Assembly: GCF_036850765.1 (NCBI RefSeq)
Contig: NC_089491.1
Coordinates: 189,579,520-189,643,519 of the forward strand
Origin: Saccopteryx bilineata
Lineage: Eukaryota; Chordata; Mammalia; Chiroptera; Emballonuridae
Length of the DNA: 64,000 nucleotides
Direction: 5' to 3'
Position 1 is the first letter of the stretch, and every line of letters begins with the position of its first letter. The notes under the pieces are model-generated. The model was not told the DNA's origin. It ran no database searches and saw nothing but the letters and a program-made list of their open reading frames with translations. Made by a program: the position numbers and the translations under genes. Below, piece after piece: positions 45,655 to 58,039 of the stretch.

Positions 45655-47330
45655 TTTTACTTTAAAATTAAGTTTTATTTTAAAAGCTTAAACATCATAC
45701 ATCCTTTTAAAACAGGAAAATTCAAAAGTTATTCGGCAAGTCAATTACACAAAGCTGTTTGTGGCAGTAATTAAAGAAGTGGTAACTTTTTTTTTTTTTA
45801 AAGAGACAGAGAGAGAGTGGGATAAATAGGGACAGACAGGAACAGAGAGAGATGAGAAGCATCAATCATTAGTTTTTCATTGAGAAACCTTAATTGTTCA
45901 TTGATTGCTTTCTCATATGTGCCTTGACCATGGGGCTACAGCAGACCAAGAAATCCTTTGCCCTAGCCAGGGACCTTGGGTCCAAGCTGGTGAGCTTTGC
46001 TCAAACCAGATGAGCCTGCACTCAAGCTGGCGACCTACGGGTCTCGAACCTGGGTCCTCTGCATCCTGACGTTCTATCCACTGTGCCACCGCGTGGTCAC
46101 GCAAGAAGTAGTAACATTTTAACAGTGTAAAATGTCACAGAATTCAACTCACTACTTGGATCTTCAATGATTCAAGTTTTTATCCCACACAATAGGTGTG
46201 ATCAGTTTTAAGAAAAATTCTTTGGGTATTCTGTTCTCAGTCAAGTCCTTCTTTATCACCCCAGGGTGATAGAATAGCTGATGATGGTAGCAATACATAG
46301 TGGCTGTTCTAGTGTTTGGTCATCTTTATGTAGCCCTGTATAGCCCAGTCTGTACCCCAACTGTTCTTGACAAGCCAATATTTATTGTTATCAAATCTGC
46401 TCCTTCAAAGCCAAAGCCAACCACCAGAATGCCATGATCCAAGTCTTGGGTGCTACCGTCTGGATCATAATAATGCTTTCTTTATAGAATTGGAAGGTAT
46501 CTTGGTCTGCATCTATATGTACATATCCCACAATAGCCACTGCCTTCATAAGGGACTTACTCCACTTATGATATCTACAAAGCCAGTGTCATTGGCAGCA
46601 GAATACTCGGATGTGTATTTGCGGGATTCAACCTTTGCGTAATGCTAAGATTCCTTTGTGTTCAGGCCTTGTTGTTCATTATGGAGGAACAATTCATATA
46701 GCCAACATTGCAGCTCTCAATGCCTTGAAACTGACAGCAGTCCACTGAGTTAAGCTCACTCAGCTGAATAAGTTTGCCAGTTTCCCAGAACATCTGTCTT
46801 TCTAAGGCACCAGTTGCACTAAAAGCCCAACAAAAATCACACAGCTCCCTTTCCTTCGCAGAAGTTACATAGCCTTTCTCTCTCCAGGCCACAGATGAGA
46901 GAATCTTTGCAAGGAGAGGTCCTCAGAACACATTCTCTTTCCCGTGCTCCTGGTTTTGAAGGCTATTTGTCACCTGTTTAAAATCTTCACCGGCCATATC
47001 ACTAAGGGCATTCACTGCCATGGTGAAGCTGTTTACCTTGGCTGTACAGTATTTCTGACTGTACAGTTCTATCATTTCCATATTCTCTCACAGTGCTATC
47101 CTCTATATTTCTTTATTCACTCCATATTGTTCCCTGTGTATTGCTGTCCACTGGTACCTTGTGCATCCAAACTTCCATCAACTTTTGGAACAACTGAAAC
47201 AATTTCCAGGCAAAGGGCAAAGAGTGAAAGATTTCATGTTTCAAAAACTTGCTGCAGGCACAGCTGCACAGACAAACCAACTGGTGTCGGTCCAGGTGTC
47301 TCCGAGGCCCATCACTATACTTTTTAAGCC
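45655..47330 (-). pseudogene. CTSL: CTSL (cathepsin L) processed pseudogene
   Basis: Intronless, decayed copy of a cathepsin L mRNA, a lysosomal papain-type cysteine protease. On the minus strand, from the ATG at 47237: MKSFTLCPLPGN (signal peptide region), propeptide wording (SFTMAVNALSDMAGEDFKQV), then WREKGYVTSAKERELCDFCWAFSATGALE, which retains the active-site Cys in CWAFS, and QLSELNSVDC. The rest runs in several frames to GYIKMTKH near 46320 and a 3' UTR with AAGGACTTGAC. The left end is T-rich, the complement of the poly(A) tail. Many stops and frameshifts. A SINE splits the 3' UTR. Confidence 0.9.
45787..46102 (-). repeat. Rhin-1-like SINE in CTSL pseudogene
   Basis: Reverse copy. 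TSD AAGAAGT[G/A]GTAAC at 45774..45786 and 46103..46115. Confidence 0.94.
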
Positions 47331-47339
47331 TTAACCCTT

Positions 47340-48715
47340 TGCCTAGGTTTAGAAACTAAGCTTAAGCTTGTTAACATCCTTTTAATAATTGCACAGTCCC
47401 TTTCCCTATTACCAAAGAGACAAAAATGGCTTTAGTTTCAGAAAGATAATGCACCTAATAAGATGAATGAATACTCTGTGCTTTATAATGTACCATTCTG
47501 TTTAATATCCAGAAATAGCATGTGTTTACTATCAGTCCTTTTTAGTCTTTCAAGGTGATCACTGTACCTCAATTTCAAATGTAAACTTCTGGTCTATTTC
47601 ACTAAAGCCATGGAAGATTGAATGGTATGTGTGTGTTGGGGGAGGGGATCTGTGTAGTTTTAGAAATATGCAAAATCAATGTAGTAATTTTTTGATGTGA
47701 AGGTAATATTGGTTGAAGTGTTTTTGAAAAGTCGTTTGTCCTTTCAACTCTTAAAATGACCTTTTTTTGCCATTTATAATTCATCAACCATTTTGATTTT
47801 CATCCTCATATTTATTAGTCAAGAACTTTAAGTCCCCAAATTATCCCAAGTCCAAAATACAAATAAATGTCATCAAAGAATTTAAACATTTCAGAAGGAG
47901 ACCCTGGTGACTCAGAATTCAAGCTTCACTGTGTAGAGCATGCTAGGTATTAACATCAGTAAAACTGCTTAATACTGACAATATTTTGGTTGATACTTGT
48001 AGGAAAATGGCTGGAAATTAGACTGTTGTCCTGAGACAAGTCTTTGGTGTGGACTTTGGAACGCCAAGTCCTGTGGGGGGAAAATGCTGCCCCTGCAAGC
48101 ACTGATAAGATTGTAAAGGAAACAGCTGATCCCTATAGCCTTTTCTCTACATACCTGAAAGGTATTAGTTAATTACCCTCCTCTGCACCTGAACCCAGGC
48201 TCTGCTAATTTGCTTGATGAGTAAAGACCAATAAATACGATGAGGCTGCAGATATCTGGGATCTCAGTCCTAGAGGAGTGCCTGTACCAATCTTTTCTGT
48301 ATGTTGTATCTTATGTGTTTTTCTTAAGTCCTGCTGTGCCTTCCTCTCGTGTACACCCATTGCTGAGCTGGTCTCAGCAGTACTAATAATTATTACTAAA
48401 AATTCTTTTTCTGGGTGAAATTCCAGGCAGCCTTTTTTCAGTTCAATTTATGGCTAATTTAGTTGGTGAAATAATGTTGCAAAATTAATTCATCCAGCAG
48501 CCATTCCATTCATTGAATGCCTACTATGTACAAGAGCTGTGCTTTGCAACATGGCAGCCACCAGCCACACTGTACTGAATGCTTGAAAGATGGCTAGTGC
48601 AATTAAGAATTAAATGTTTTAATGTATTTATTTTTAATGAATTTAAATATAATAACTGATTCCGTTGGAAAACTTTCAGGTATGTTTGGAACCATTTGGG
48701 AGTGCAAACACACAT
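47340..48715. other. Unassigned sequence
   Basis: The stretch 48000..48420 (GACTGTTGTCCTGAGACAAG, GACCAATAAATACGATGAGG, CCTCTCGTGTACACCCATTG) has the look of an old LTR, but I could not set its ends. No gene recognised. Confidence 0.35.
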
Positions 48716-48720
48716 TTTTT

Positions 48721-49087
48721 TTTTTTTTGTATTTTCTAAAGTTGGAAACGGGGAGGCAGTCAGACAGACTCCTGCATGCACCTGACCAAGATCCACCTGG
48801 CATGCCCACTAGGGGGCGATGCTCTGCCCATCTGGGGCGTTGCTCTGTTGCAACCAGGGCCATTCTAGCGCCTGAGGCAGAGGCCACAGAGCCATCCTCA
48901 GCACCCGGGCTAACCTTGCTCCAATGGAGCCTTGGCTGCGGGAGGGGAAGAGAGAGACAGAGAGGAAAGAGAGGGGGAGGGGTAGAGAAGCAGATGGGCG
49001 CTTCTCCTGTGTACCCTGGCCAGGAATCGAACCCGGGACTCCTGCACGCCAGGCCGATGCTCTACCACTGAGCCAACTGGCCAGGGC
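48721..49087 (-). repeat. SINE, 'CCCTGGCC' family
   Basis: Reverse full-length copy. Approximate TSD CAAA[C/T][A/T]CACATTTTT. Confidence 0.92.
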
Positions 49088-49111
49088 CCAAATTCACATT
49101 TTTAAACTTTT

Positions 49112-49263
49112 TAAAAAAAAATTATTTATTGATTTTAGAGATAGGAGAGAGAGAGAGAGGGAGATGAAGGGGTTACAGCAGTGTGTAGTAGCCCAGGGTT
49201 TCGAACTGGTGACCTCAGCATTCCAAGTCAAACCTTTATCCACTGTGCCACCACAGGTCAGGC
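49112..49263 (-). repeat. Short SINE, 'GCCTGACCTGTGG' family
   Basis: Reverse copy with TTTATTGATTTTAGAGATAG at left and CCACAGGTCAGGCC at right, directly beside the previous SINE. Confidence 0.88.
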
Positions 49264-49361
49264 CAATTTACATTTTTAAGTCTAAATGTTATGAAGCACA
49301 AATACAGTTAAAGTACTTACAATAAAAATTTAGCATTTTTTCAAAATTAAGGTATATTGTT

Positions 49362-49540
49362 GCCTGACCTGTGGTGGCACAGTGGATGAAGTCTCGACCT
49401 GGAGCGCTGAGGTCGCTGTTCCAGGCCCAGGGCTTGTCTGCTCAAGGCACATACGAGAATCAACTACACTTCCTTCCTCCTACTTCTCTCTCTCTCTCTC
49501 TCTCTCTCATCAATAAATAAAATCTTAAAAAGAAAAAAAT
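49362..49540 (+). repeat. Short SINE, 'GCCTGACCTGTGG' family
   Basis: GCCTGACCTGTGGTGGCACAG head, (CT)n and AATAAATAAAATC tail. Confidence 0.9.
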
Positions 49541-49572
49541 ATATATTTTTTTAAAAAAGGAACATTACTCTT

Positions 49573-49902
49573 TTATTTTATTTTATTTTATTTTTGTGAC
49601 AGAGACAGAGAGAGTCAGAGAGAGGGACAGATATGAAGGAAGAGAGATGAGAAGCACCAATTCTTTGTTGGGGCACCTTAGTTGTTCATTGATTACTTTT
49701 TCATATGTGCCTTGATGAGGAGCAGGCCACAGCAGAGTGAGTGGCCTCCTGCTCAAACCAGTGACCCTGGGCTCAAGCCAGTGATCATGAGGTCATGTTT
49801 ATGATCTATCTCATCCTCAAGCCAGCAACCTCAAAGTTTTGAACCTGGGTCCTCTGCATCCCAGTCGAACACTCTATCCACTGTGCCACTGCCTGGTCAG
49901 GC
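49573..49902 (-). repeat. Rhin-1-like SINE (diverged)
   Basis: Reverse copy with (TTTTA)n and GTGACAGAGACAG at left, TGCCTGGTCAGGC at right. Confidence 0.9.
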
Positions 49903-50094
49903 AAAAAAAGATATGCTGTAAGTGTAAAATAGCACTAGCTTTTGAAGACTCAGTGCAAAATCACTGAAATCTCTAACTAATATATTGATTACATACTGAA
50001 ATGATAACATTTTTCATATTTGTGGTTAAATAAAATATATAATTAAAATTAATTGACCAGTTTCTTTTTATCTTTTAAAAATGTGGCTACTTGA

Positions 50095-50387
50095 GCCTGA
50101 CCAGGTGGTGGCACAGTGGATAGAGTGTGAGACTGGGATGTGGAGGACCCAGGTTCGAATCCCCAAGGTTGCCAGCTTGAGTGTGGGCTCGTCTGGTTTG
50201 AGCAAAGCTCACTAACTTGAGCCCAAGATCACTGGCTTGAGCAAGGGGTCACTCGGTCTGCTGAAGCCCCTGGTCAAGGCACATATGAGAAAGCAGTCAA
50301 TGAGAAACTAAGGTGCACAACAAAGAATTGATGCTTCTCATCTCTCTGCTTCCTGTCTGTTCCTATCTGTCCCTGACATAAAAAAAA
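50095..50387 (+). repeat. Rhin-1-like SINE
   Basis: Forward copy. TSD AT[G/A]TG[G/A]CTACTTGA at 50081..50094 and 50388..50401. Confidence 0.93.
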
Positions 50388-50874
50388 ATATGACTACTTG
50401 AAATTTTACATTACATATGTGGCTTGCATTATATTTTCATTGGACATCTCTGTGCTAGAGACCAGAGACAGAGTCAAAAATGGTTTAATCTATTCTTTGA
50501 TCTCCAGTAGCCTATAACTTTAATTTTAATTAGCCTGAACCATTTGTTTTGACCATCTTCTTTGGCCATCAGTTACCCCACACACCTCACTGGTATACAG
50601 ATATGTACACTGAGCCTAAAGATTGACATATGGATAAATCAACACAAATGTATTCATCCTACTAAAAAATATCAACCCAAAGGAAATTTTATACTGATGC
50701 TAGAATAAAAACATGGCTTTTTACATATAATTACTAATAAAGTTTTATTCTTTACTTTCAATACACTTCAACCTTCATCCTTTCATAGAATGTAATGGTT
50801 TCCTGCTTGACCCAAGTCTAATACTGTTCTCAATTTATTTATTAATATTTGAATATAGTCTAAAGAAATGGGAG

Positions 50875-52075
50875 TTTATTAGTTATCTATTATTGCTCAA
50901 CATGTTACCCCAAAATTTAACAGCTTAAATCAAGGAGCAACTGTTATTCCACAGTTTCTCTGGGTCAGGAATCTGGGTGTGCCTTAGGTGGGTTCATCTG
51001 GCTCATAATCTCCCACAGGCTTCAATTAAAGCCAGACCCACAGGACTGACCAGGGAATGTCACCTTCTAAATTCTGTGGGAGAACTTCAAGTGGCAAAAA
51101 GCCTTTGTAAGTTTGAGGCTTAGCAAAAGGCTAAGTTCTCCCCCCCACTCCTCCATATTGAAGCTGAGTATTTGCACTCATCCCATATCCCCACTCACTT
51201 GCTTGCTTAAGTTATTAGAAACAATTTACATGCCCTTCCTCTCACCCTTTGTTTGTTCAGATGTTGGTTGATTTCAGTTATGCATGGTAGGGGAATTCCT
51301 GTTTATGCCTTAAATAGATTCCTGTTTATGCCTTAAGAGAATTCCTGTTCTTGCCTCAGATGTGTGACTTTGTATCAAAGACTTCCTTATTTGCATATGG
51401 TATATAATAAAGCAAACTGGGGGCTATTTTGCTATGTCTTGCCATAAGCTTGCAGAGGTCTCCTGATCCCATGCCATAAGCTTGCAGAGGTCTCCTGATC
51501 TCTCTTTAAACCCATTTTTTTCATTCCGCATCATTCTCCCTCAGGACCTGGAATTACTAGCTGTGCTGGTTTGCAGCAAACTTCACATTTTGTGGCTGTT
51601 GTCAGACCTCATATGCTCACTGGCTATTGGCCAGAGACATTAGTTTTTTTGCCACATGGACCTCTCCATGGGGAAGCTCATAGTTTGGTATCAAGACTTC
51701 CCTCAAAGCAAGTGAACAAGAGAGGATAGAGGACAAGTAAGATAAAAGCCTCCATCATTTTGTAACCTAATGACATGATCCTGTATATAGAAAACCCCAA
51801 AGACTCCACAGAAAGGCTATTAGAAACAATAAACCAATACAGTAAGGTCGAAGGATACAAAATTAATATATAGAAGTCTATTGCTGTCTTATATGCCAAC
51901 AATAAAACCTGTCAGAAATGGCATTCTGTCACTTTTGCCATTTTCTCTGTGTTAGAATTTTTTCATTAGGTGCAGTCTGTAGCCAGGAGACATTATTACA
52001 CAAGGGCAAGAATATAAGGCAGGGGTGGGAGGATACTTGGGACCATCTTAAGAGCTGCCTACCACAGGGAATAAG
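50875..52075 (+). repeat. Ancient interspersed repeat interrupted by an LTR and L1 fragment
   Basis: TTAGTTATCTATTATTGCTC, CACAGTTTCTCTGGGTCAGG at left and GGGACCATCTTAAGAGCTGC, CTACCACAGGG at right are two ends of one common mammalian repeat whose name I cannot fix. The LTR 51089..51578 and an L1 ORF2 scrap (about 51740..51915) lie inside. Confidence 0.5.
51089..51578 (+). mobile_element. Solo LTR related to 41087..41515
   Basis: Shares GAGGCTTAGCAAAAGGCTAAG, the GACTTTGTATC region, TATAATAAAGCAAACTGGGG and the GCTGGTTTGCAGCA end with the antisense LTR at 41087. TSD AACTTC at 51083..51088 and 51579..51584. The first ~16 bases of the LTR are missing or diverged. A 32-bp tandem duplication lies at 51441..51500. 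Confidence 0.75.
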
Positions 52076-55000
52076 CTAGTCATGAACCATTTAACTTTAA
52101 CCAAAATCAGTTAATGATCCCTTAACTAATTGAGACTGCTTGAAGCAAAGAAATTCTTTTTTTAAAAAAAAATTTCATTTAGACAAATTTAACAGAGTGA
52201 TGTTGATCAATCAGAGCACATAGATTTAGAGAAAACATCTCCACATCATTTGGACAGTCGATTATGTTGTATAGCCATCACCCAAAGTCACATCATCTTC
52301 TGTCACCCTATATTTTGTTTCTCTTTAACCGCCTCCCCTTCCCCCACCCCCTCCCTCTACACCCTTCCCTTCCCTCTGGTAACCACTGCACCCCTGTCTA
52401 TGTCCATGAGTCTCAATTTTGTGTCCCACCTATGTATGGAATCATACAGTTCTTAGTTTTATCTGTTACTTATTTCACTCAGTATATGTTATCAAGGTCC
52501 ATCCGTGTTGTTGTAAATGATCTGATGTCATCATTTCTTATGCCTGAGTAGTATTCCATTCTATATATGTACCACATCTTCTTTATCCAATCCTCTATTG
52601 AAGGGCATTATGGTTGTTTCCATGTCTTGGCCACTGTGAACAATGCTGCGATGAACATTGGGGCTGCATGTGTCTTTATGAACCCATGTTTTTGAGTTTT
52701 GGGGGTATATACCCAGTAGAGGGATTGCTGGGTCATATGGTAGTTCTAATCTTAATTTTTTGAGAAATCACCATATTTTATTCTATAATGGTTGCACTAA
52801 TTGAAGTGGTATCTCATTGTAGTTTTGATTTGCATTTCTCAAATAGTTAGTGATGATGAGCATTTTTTCATATATCTGTTGGCCATTTGTATTTCTTTTT
52901 AGGAGAAGTGTCTGTTCATGTCCTCTTCCCATTTTTTTAAATTGGATTGTTTGTTTGTTGCTGAGTTTTGTGAGTTCTTTATATATTTTGGATACTAGAC
53001 CCTTATCTGAGCTGTTGTTTAAAAATATCATCTCCCATTTAGTTGGTTGCCTACTTGTTTTGTTGACAATTTCTTTTGCTGTGCAGAAGCTTCTTAGTCT
53101 GATGTACTCCCATTCATTTATCTTTGCATTCACTTCCCTTGCCTTTGGAGTCAAATTCATAAAATGTTCTTTATGGCCAAGGTCCATGAGTTTAGTACCT
53201 ATGTTTTCTTCTATGTAATTTATTATTTCAGGTCTTATGTTTTAGGTCTTTGATCCATTTTGAATTAATTTTTGTGCAAGGAGACAAACTGTACTCGAGT
53301 TTCATTCTTTTGCACGTGGCTCTCCAGTTTTCCCAGCACCATTTATTGAAGAGGCTTTCTTCTCTCCATTGTGTGTTTTTGGCTCCTTTATCAAAGATGA
53401 TTTGACCATATACATGTGGTTTTATCTCTGGGCTTCTATTCTGTTCCATTAGTCTGTGTGTCTATTTTTCTGCCAGTTCCATGCTCTTTTGATTATCGTG
53501 GTTCTGTAGTATAGTTTAAAGTCAGGTATTGTAATGCCTCCAGCTTCGTTTTTTTCTTCCTTAGGATTACTTTGGTTATTTGAGGTTTTTTATGGTTCCA
53601 TATAAACCTGATGATTTTTTGTTTCATTTCTTCAAAAAAAGAATTTTGATGGGAATTGCATTAAATTTGTATATTGCTTTGGCCATTTTAACTATATTTA
53701 TTCTTCCTATCCAACCAAGAATAAAAAATATTTTTCCATTTCATTGTGTCTTTTTCAATTTCCTTTAATAATGCTCTGTAGTTTTCAGTATATAGGTTTT
53801 TTACATTCCTTGTTATGTTTATTCCTAGGTATTTTATTCTTTTTGTTACTACTGTAAAAGGGATTATTTTTTTTAGTTCTTTTTCTGAGGTTTTATTGTT
53901 GGCATATAGACTTCTGTATATTAATTTTGTATCCTGCGACCTTACTGTATTGGTTTATTGTTTCTACTAGCTTTTCTGTGGAGTATTTGGGGTTTTCTAT
54001 GTACAGGATCATGTCATCTGCAGAAAGTGAAACCTTTATTTCTTTCCCAATATGAATGCCTTTTATTTCTTTCTCTTGTCTGATTGCTCTGGCTAGAACT
54101 TCCAGCACTATGTTGAATAGGAGTGGAGAGAGTGGACAGCCTTGTCTTGTTTCTGATTTTAGAGGAAAAGTTTTCAGTTTTCTACCATTTAGTATGATGT
54201 AAGCTGATGGTTTGTTGTAAATGACCTTTATTATGTTGAGGTATTTTCCTTCTATACTTATTTTGTTGAGTGTTTTAAACATAAAAGAATGTTGTATTTA
54301 TCGAATGCCTTTCTGCATCTATTGATAGAATCATATGGTTTTTGTTCTTTGTTTTGTTGATATGGTGTATTACGTTAATCATTTTACATGTGTTGAACCA
54401 CCGTTGTGTTTCTGGGATGAATCCCACTTGATCATGATAAATTATTTTTTTGATGTGTTGTATTCGATTTGCTAGTATTTTGTTTAGGATTTTTGCATCT
54501 GTATTCATTAGAGATGTTGGTCTGTAGCTTTCTTTTTTTGTGTTGTCCTTGCCAGGTTTTGGTATGAGGGTTATGTTGGCCTCATAAAATGTGTTTGGAA
54601 GTATTGCTTCTTCAATTTTTTTGAAGTCTTTGAGAAGGATAGAAACCAATTCTTCTTTGAATGTTTGATAGAATTCACTAGTATATCCATCTGGCCCCAG
54701 ACTTTTATTTTGGGGGAGGTTTTTGATAGTTGTTTCTATTTCCTCCCTGCTTATCAGTTTATTTAGGCTTCCTACTTCTTCATGGTTCAGTTTAGGAAGA
54801 TTGTATTGTTCTAGGAGTTTATCCATTTCTTCTAGATTGTTGAATTTGGTGGATTATAATTTTTCATAGTATTCTTCAATAATCCTTTGTATATCTATGA
54901 TATCTGTGGTGATTTCTCCTCTTACATTTTGGTTTTTGTTTATATGAGTCTTTTCTCTTTTTTCCTTAGTGAGTCTTGCTAAAGGTTTGTCAATTTTATT

Positions 55001-55301
55001 GATCTTTTCAAAGAACCAGCTCTTTGTTGTATTAATTTTTTCTATAGTTTTTCTGTTCTCTATTTCATTTATTTCTGCTCTAATTTTAATTATTTTCTTT
55101 CTTCTGCTGGTATTGGGTTGCCTTTGTTTTTCTTTTCCTAGTTCCTTAGGATGTGATGTTAGGTTGTTTACTTGGGCTTTCTCTTGCTTTTTCATATAAG
55201 CATGTAACGATATGAACTTCCCTCTTATTACTGCTTTTGCTACATCCCAGAGATTCTGGTATGTTGGGTTGTCATTTTCATTTGTGTGTATATAACTTTT
55301 T

Positions 55302-55699
55302 TTTTTTTTTGTATTTTTCTGAAGCTGAAGCTGGAAACGGGGAGAGACAGTTAGACAGACTCCCGCATGCGCCCGACTGAGATCCACCCGGCACGCCCAC
55401 CAGGGGGCGATACTCTGCCCACCAGGGGGCGATGCTCTGCCCCTCCGGGGCGTCGCTCTGTTGTGACCAGAGCCACTCTAGCGCCTGGGGCAGAGGCCAA
55501 GGAGCCATCCCCAGCACCCAGGCCATCTTTGCTCCAATGGAGCCTCGCTGCGGGAAGGGAAGAGAGAGACAGAGAGAAAGGAGAGGGGGAGGGGTGGAGA
55601 AGTAGATGGGCGCTTCTCCTATGTGCCCTGGCTGGGAATCAAGCCCGGGACTTCTGCACGCCAGGCCGACGCTCTACCACTGAGCCAACCGGCCAGGGC
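55302..55699 (-). repeat. SINE, 'CCCTGGCC' family, in L1 ORF2
   Basis: Reverse copy. TSD TGTATATAACTTTT on both sides (left from 55287, right from 55701). Confidence 0.95.
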
Positions 55700-56635
55700 C
55701 TGTATATAACTTTTGATCTCTTCTTTTATTTCTTCTTTGACCCATTCATTTTTTAGAAGTATGTTGTTTAATTTCCACATTTTTTGTGGGTGTGTTTACT
55801 TCTTTTTTGCAGTTGAATTCTAGTTTCAAAATCTTATGGTCAGAGAATATGCTTGGTATAATTCAATCTTTCTGAATTTGTTAGTGTTGGTTTTGTGGCC
55901 CAGCATATGGTCTATTCTTGAGAATGTTCCATGTACAGTGGAGAAAAATGTATACTCTGACATTTTGGGGTAAAATGTCCTGTAGATGTCTATTATGTCC
56001 ATTTGTGCTAGTGTTTCATTTAAGGCTGATATTTCTTTATTGATTTTCTGTTTGAATGAATGATCTAAAGCTATCAATGGTGTACTGAGGTCTCTAAGTA
56101 TGATTCTATTTTTTTTGGTTTGCATTTTTAGATCAGTTAGTAGTTGTCTTATATATTTTGGTGCTTCTTGGTTTGCTGTATATACATTAAGGAGTGTTAT
56201 GTCTTCTTCATACACTGTCCCCTTTATCATTATGAAATGTCCACCCTTGTCTCTGGTTACCTTTGTTGTCTTGTAGTCAGCATTGTCAGATATGAGTATA
56301 GCTACTCTTGTTTTTCTTTGGATATTACTTGCTTGGAGAATTGTTTTCCAACCTTTCACTTTGAATCTATTTTTATCCTTGTAGCTTAGATGTGTCTCTT
56401 AAAGGCAGTATACCATTGGGTTTTGCTTCTGGATCCACTCTGCTACTATGTGTCTTTTAATTGGTGAGTTTAATCCATTTAAATTTAGTTTAATTATTGA
56501 CACTTGAGGATTTCTATTGCCATTTTATATACTGCTTTCTGATAGCTTTGTGTCTTTTTTGGTTATTTTTTTGGTTGTTTTTCTGTCATTTGTTTTTGTT
56601 TGGTGATGTTCCATACTTCTGTCTTCTCTTCTTTT

Positions 56636-56999
56636 TTTTTTTTTTTCCGAAGCTGGAAACGGGGAGGCAGTCAGACAGACTCCCGCATGTGCCCGACCAG
56701 GATCCACCCGGCATGCCCACCAGGGGGCGATGTTCTGCCCCTCTGGGGCATCGCTCTGTTGCATCCAGAGCTATTCTAGCACCTGAGGCAGAGGCCACAG
56801 AGCCATCCCCAGTGCCTGGGCCATCTTTGCTCCAATGGAGCCTCGGCTGCAGGAGGGGAAGAGAGAGACAGAGAGGAAGGAGAGGGGGAGGGGTGGAGAA
56901 GCAGATGGGCGCTTCTCCTGTGTGCCCTGGCCGGGAATCGAACCCGGGACTCCTCCATGCCAGGCCGACATTCTACCGTTGAGCCAACTGGCTAGGGCC
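56636..56999 (-). repeat. SINE, 'CCCTGGCC' family, in L1
   Basis: Reverse copy with poly(T) at left and GGCTAGGGCC at right. TSD of TCTTCTTTTTTT type. Confidence 0.93.
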
Positions 57000-58039
57000 T
57001 CTTTCTTCTTTTTTTAAGCTGTGTGTTTCAGTAGTGGCATTTTCAGTGGTGGTTACCATTAGGTTATTAGAAGAAAAATTATCATATTTATTGGACTCCA
57101 TTATCTCATGTGTGCTTTTGCACTCCATCCTCCCATGTTACTGCTGATCTTTATCCTCTCCCCTTTTATATTATTGTTGTCACAGATTATTCTTGTTTTT
57201 ATTGTGGTTTTGTGAAAATCTTTTTACTTGTAATTTTGTCTTGTTTTGTTCTTTGTATCTGGTTGGATAACCCCTTTTAGTATTTCCTGTAGTGGGGGTT
57301 TTCTGGTGATAAATTCCTTCAGCTTCTATATGTCTGTAAATATTTTCATTTCCCCTTCATGTTTGAAGGATAACTTTGATGGGTAGAATATTCTTAGTTG
57401 GTAGTTCCTCTCTTTCAGTACTTTAAATGTTGGGGTCCACTCTCTTCTGGCTTCTAGAGTTTCTGCTGAGAAATCTGATGATAGCCTAATGGGCCTTCCT
57501 TTATATGTTATATCCTTCTTCTCCCTAGCTGCCTTGAGGATTCTTTCTTTGTCATTGATTTGTGATAATTTCATTATGATATGCCTTGGAGTAGGTCTTT
57601 TTGGGTTGAGGTAATGTGGCATTCTATTTGTTTCTTGGATTCGAGGCTCTAACTCTTTCCACAGGCTTGGGAAGGTCTCATCGATTACACTGGGGAAAAA
57701 AATTTTTGTTGCATCCACAAAAACACTTGTTCTTACCTAATTTGAGTGTGCTGGTCTCAAATCTGACATTAGTTTTTCTCTGTAAGCTATAGTTTCTTTG
57801 CAATTCAGATTTTAGGTTTTCATCTTATTGTAAAATTTTCAGCATTTAGTTTAACATAATGAAGTAGAATGTCTTCTTGGGCATCATCTTTGTGAAAATA
57901 TAATAATTTATATAATGCAGTAAATACACTAATATACTAAAAGATATGATTGCATCAGAATTTGTCTACAATTTCAAAATAGAACATATTAAAACACTTA
58001 TTTTAATCATGAAATTTGCACAAAACTTATTTAAATTCT

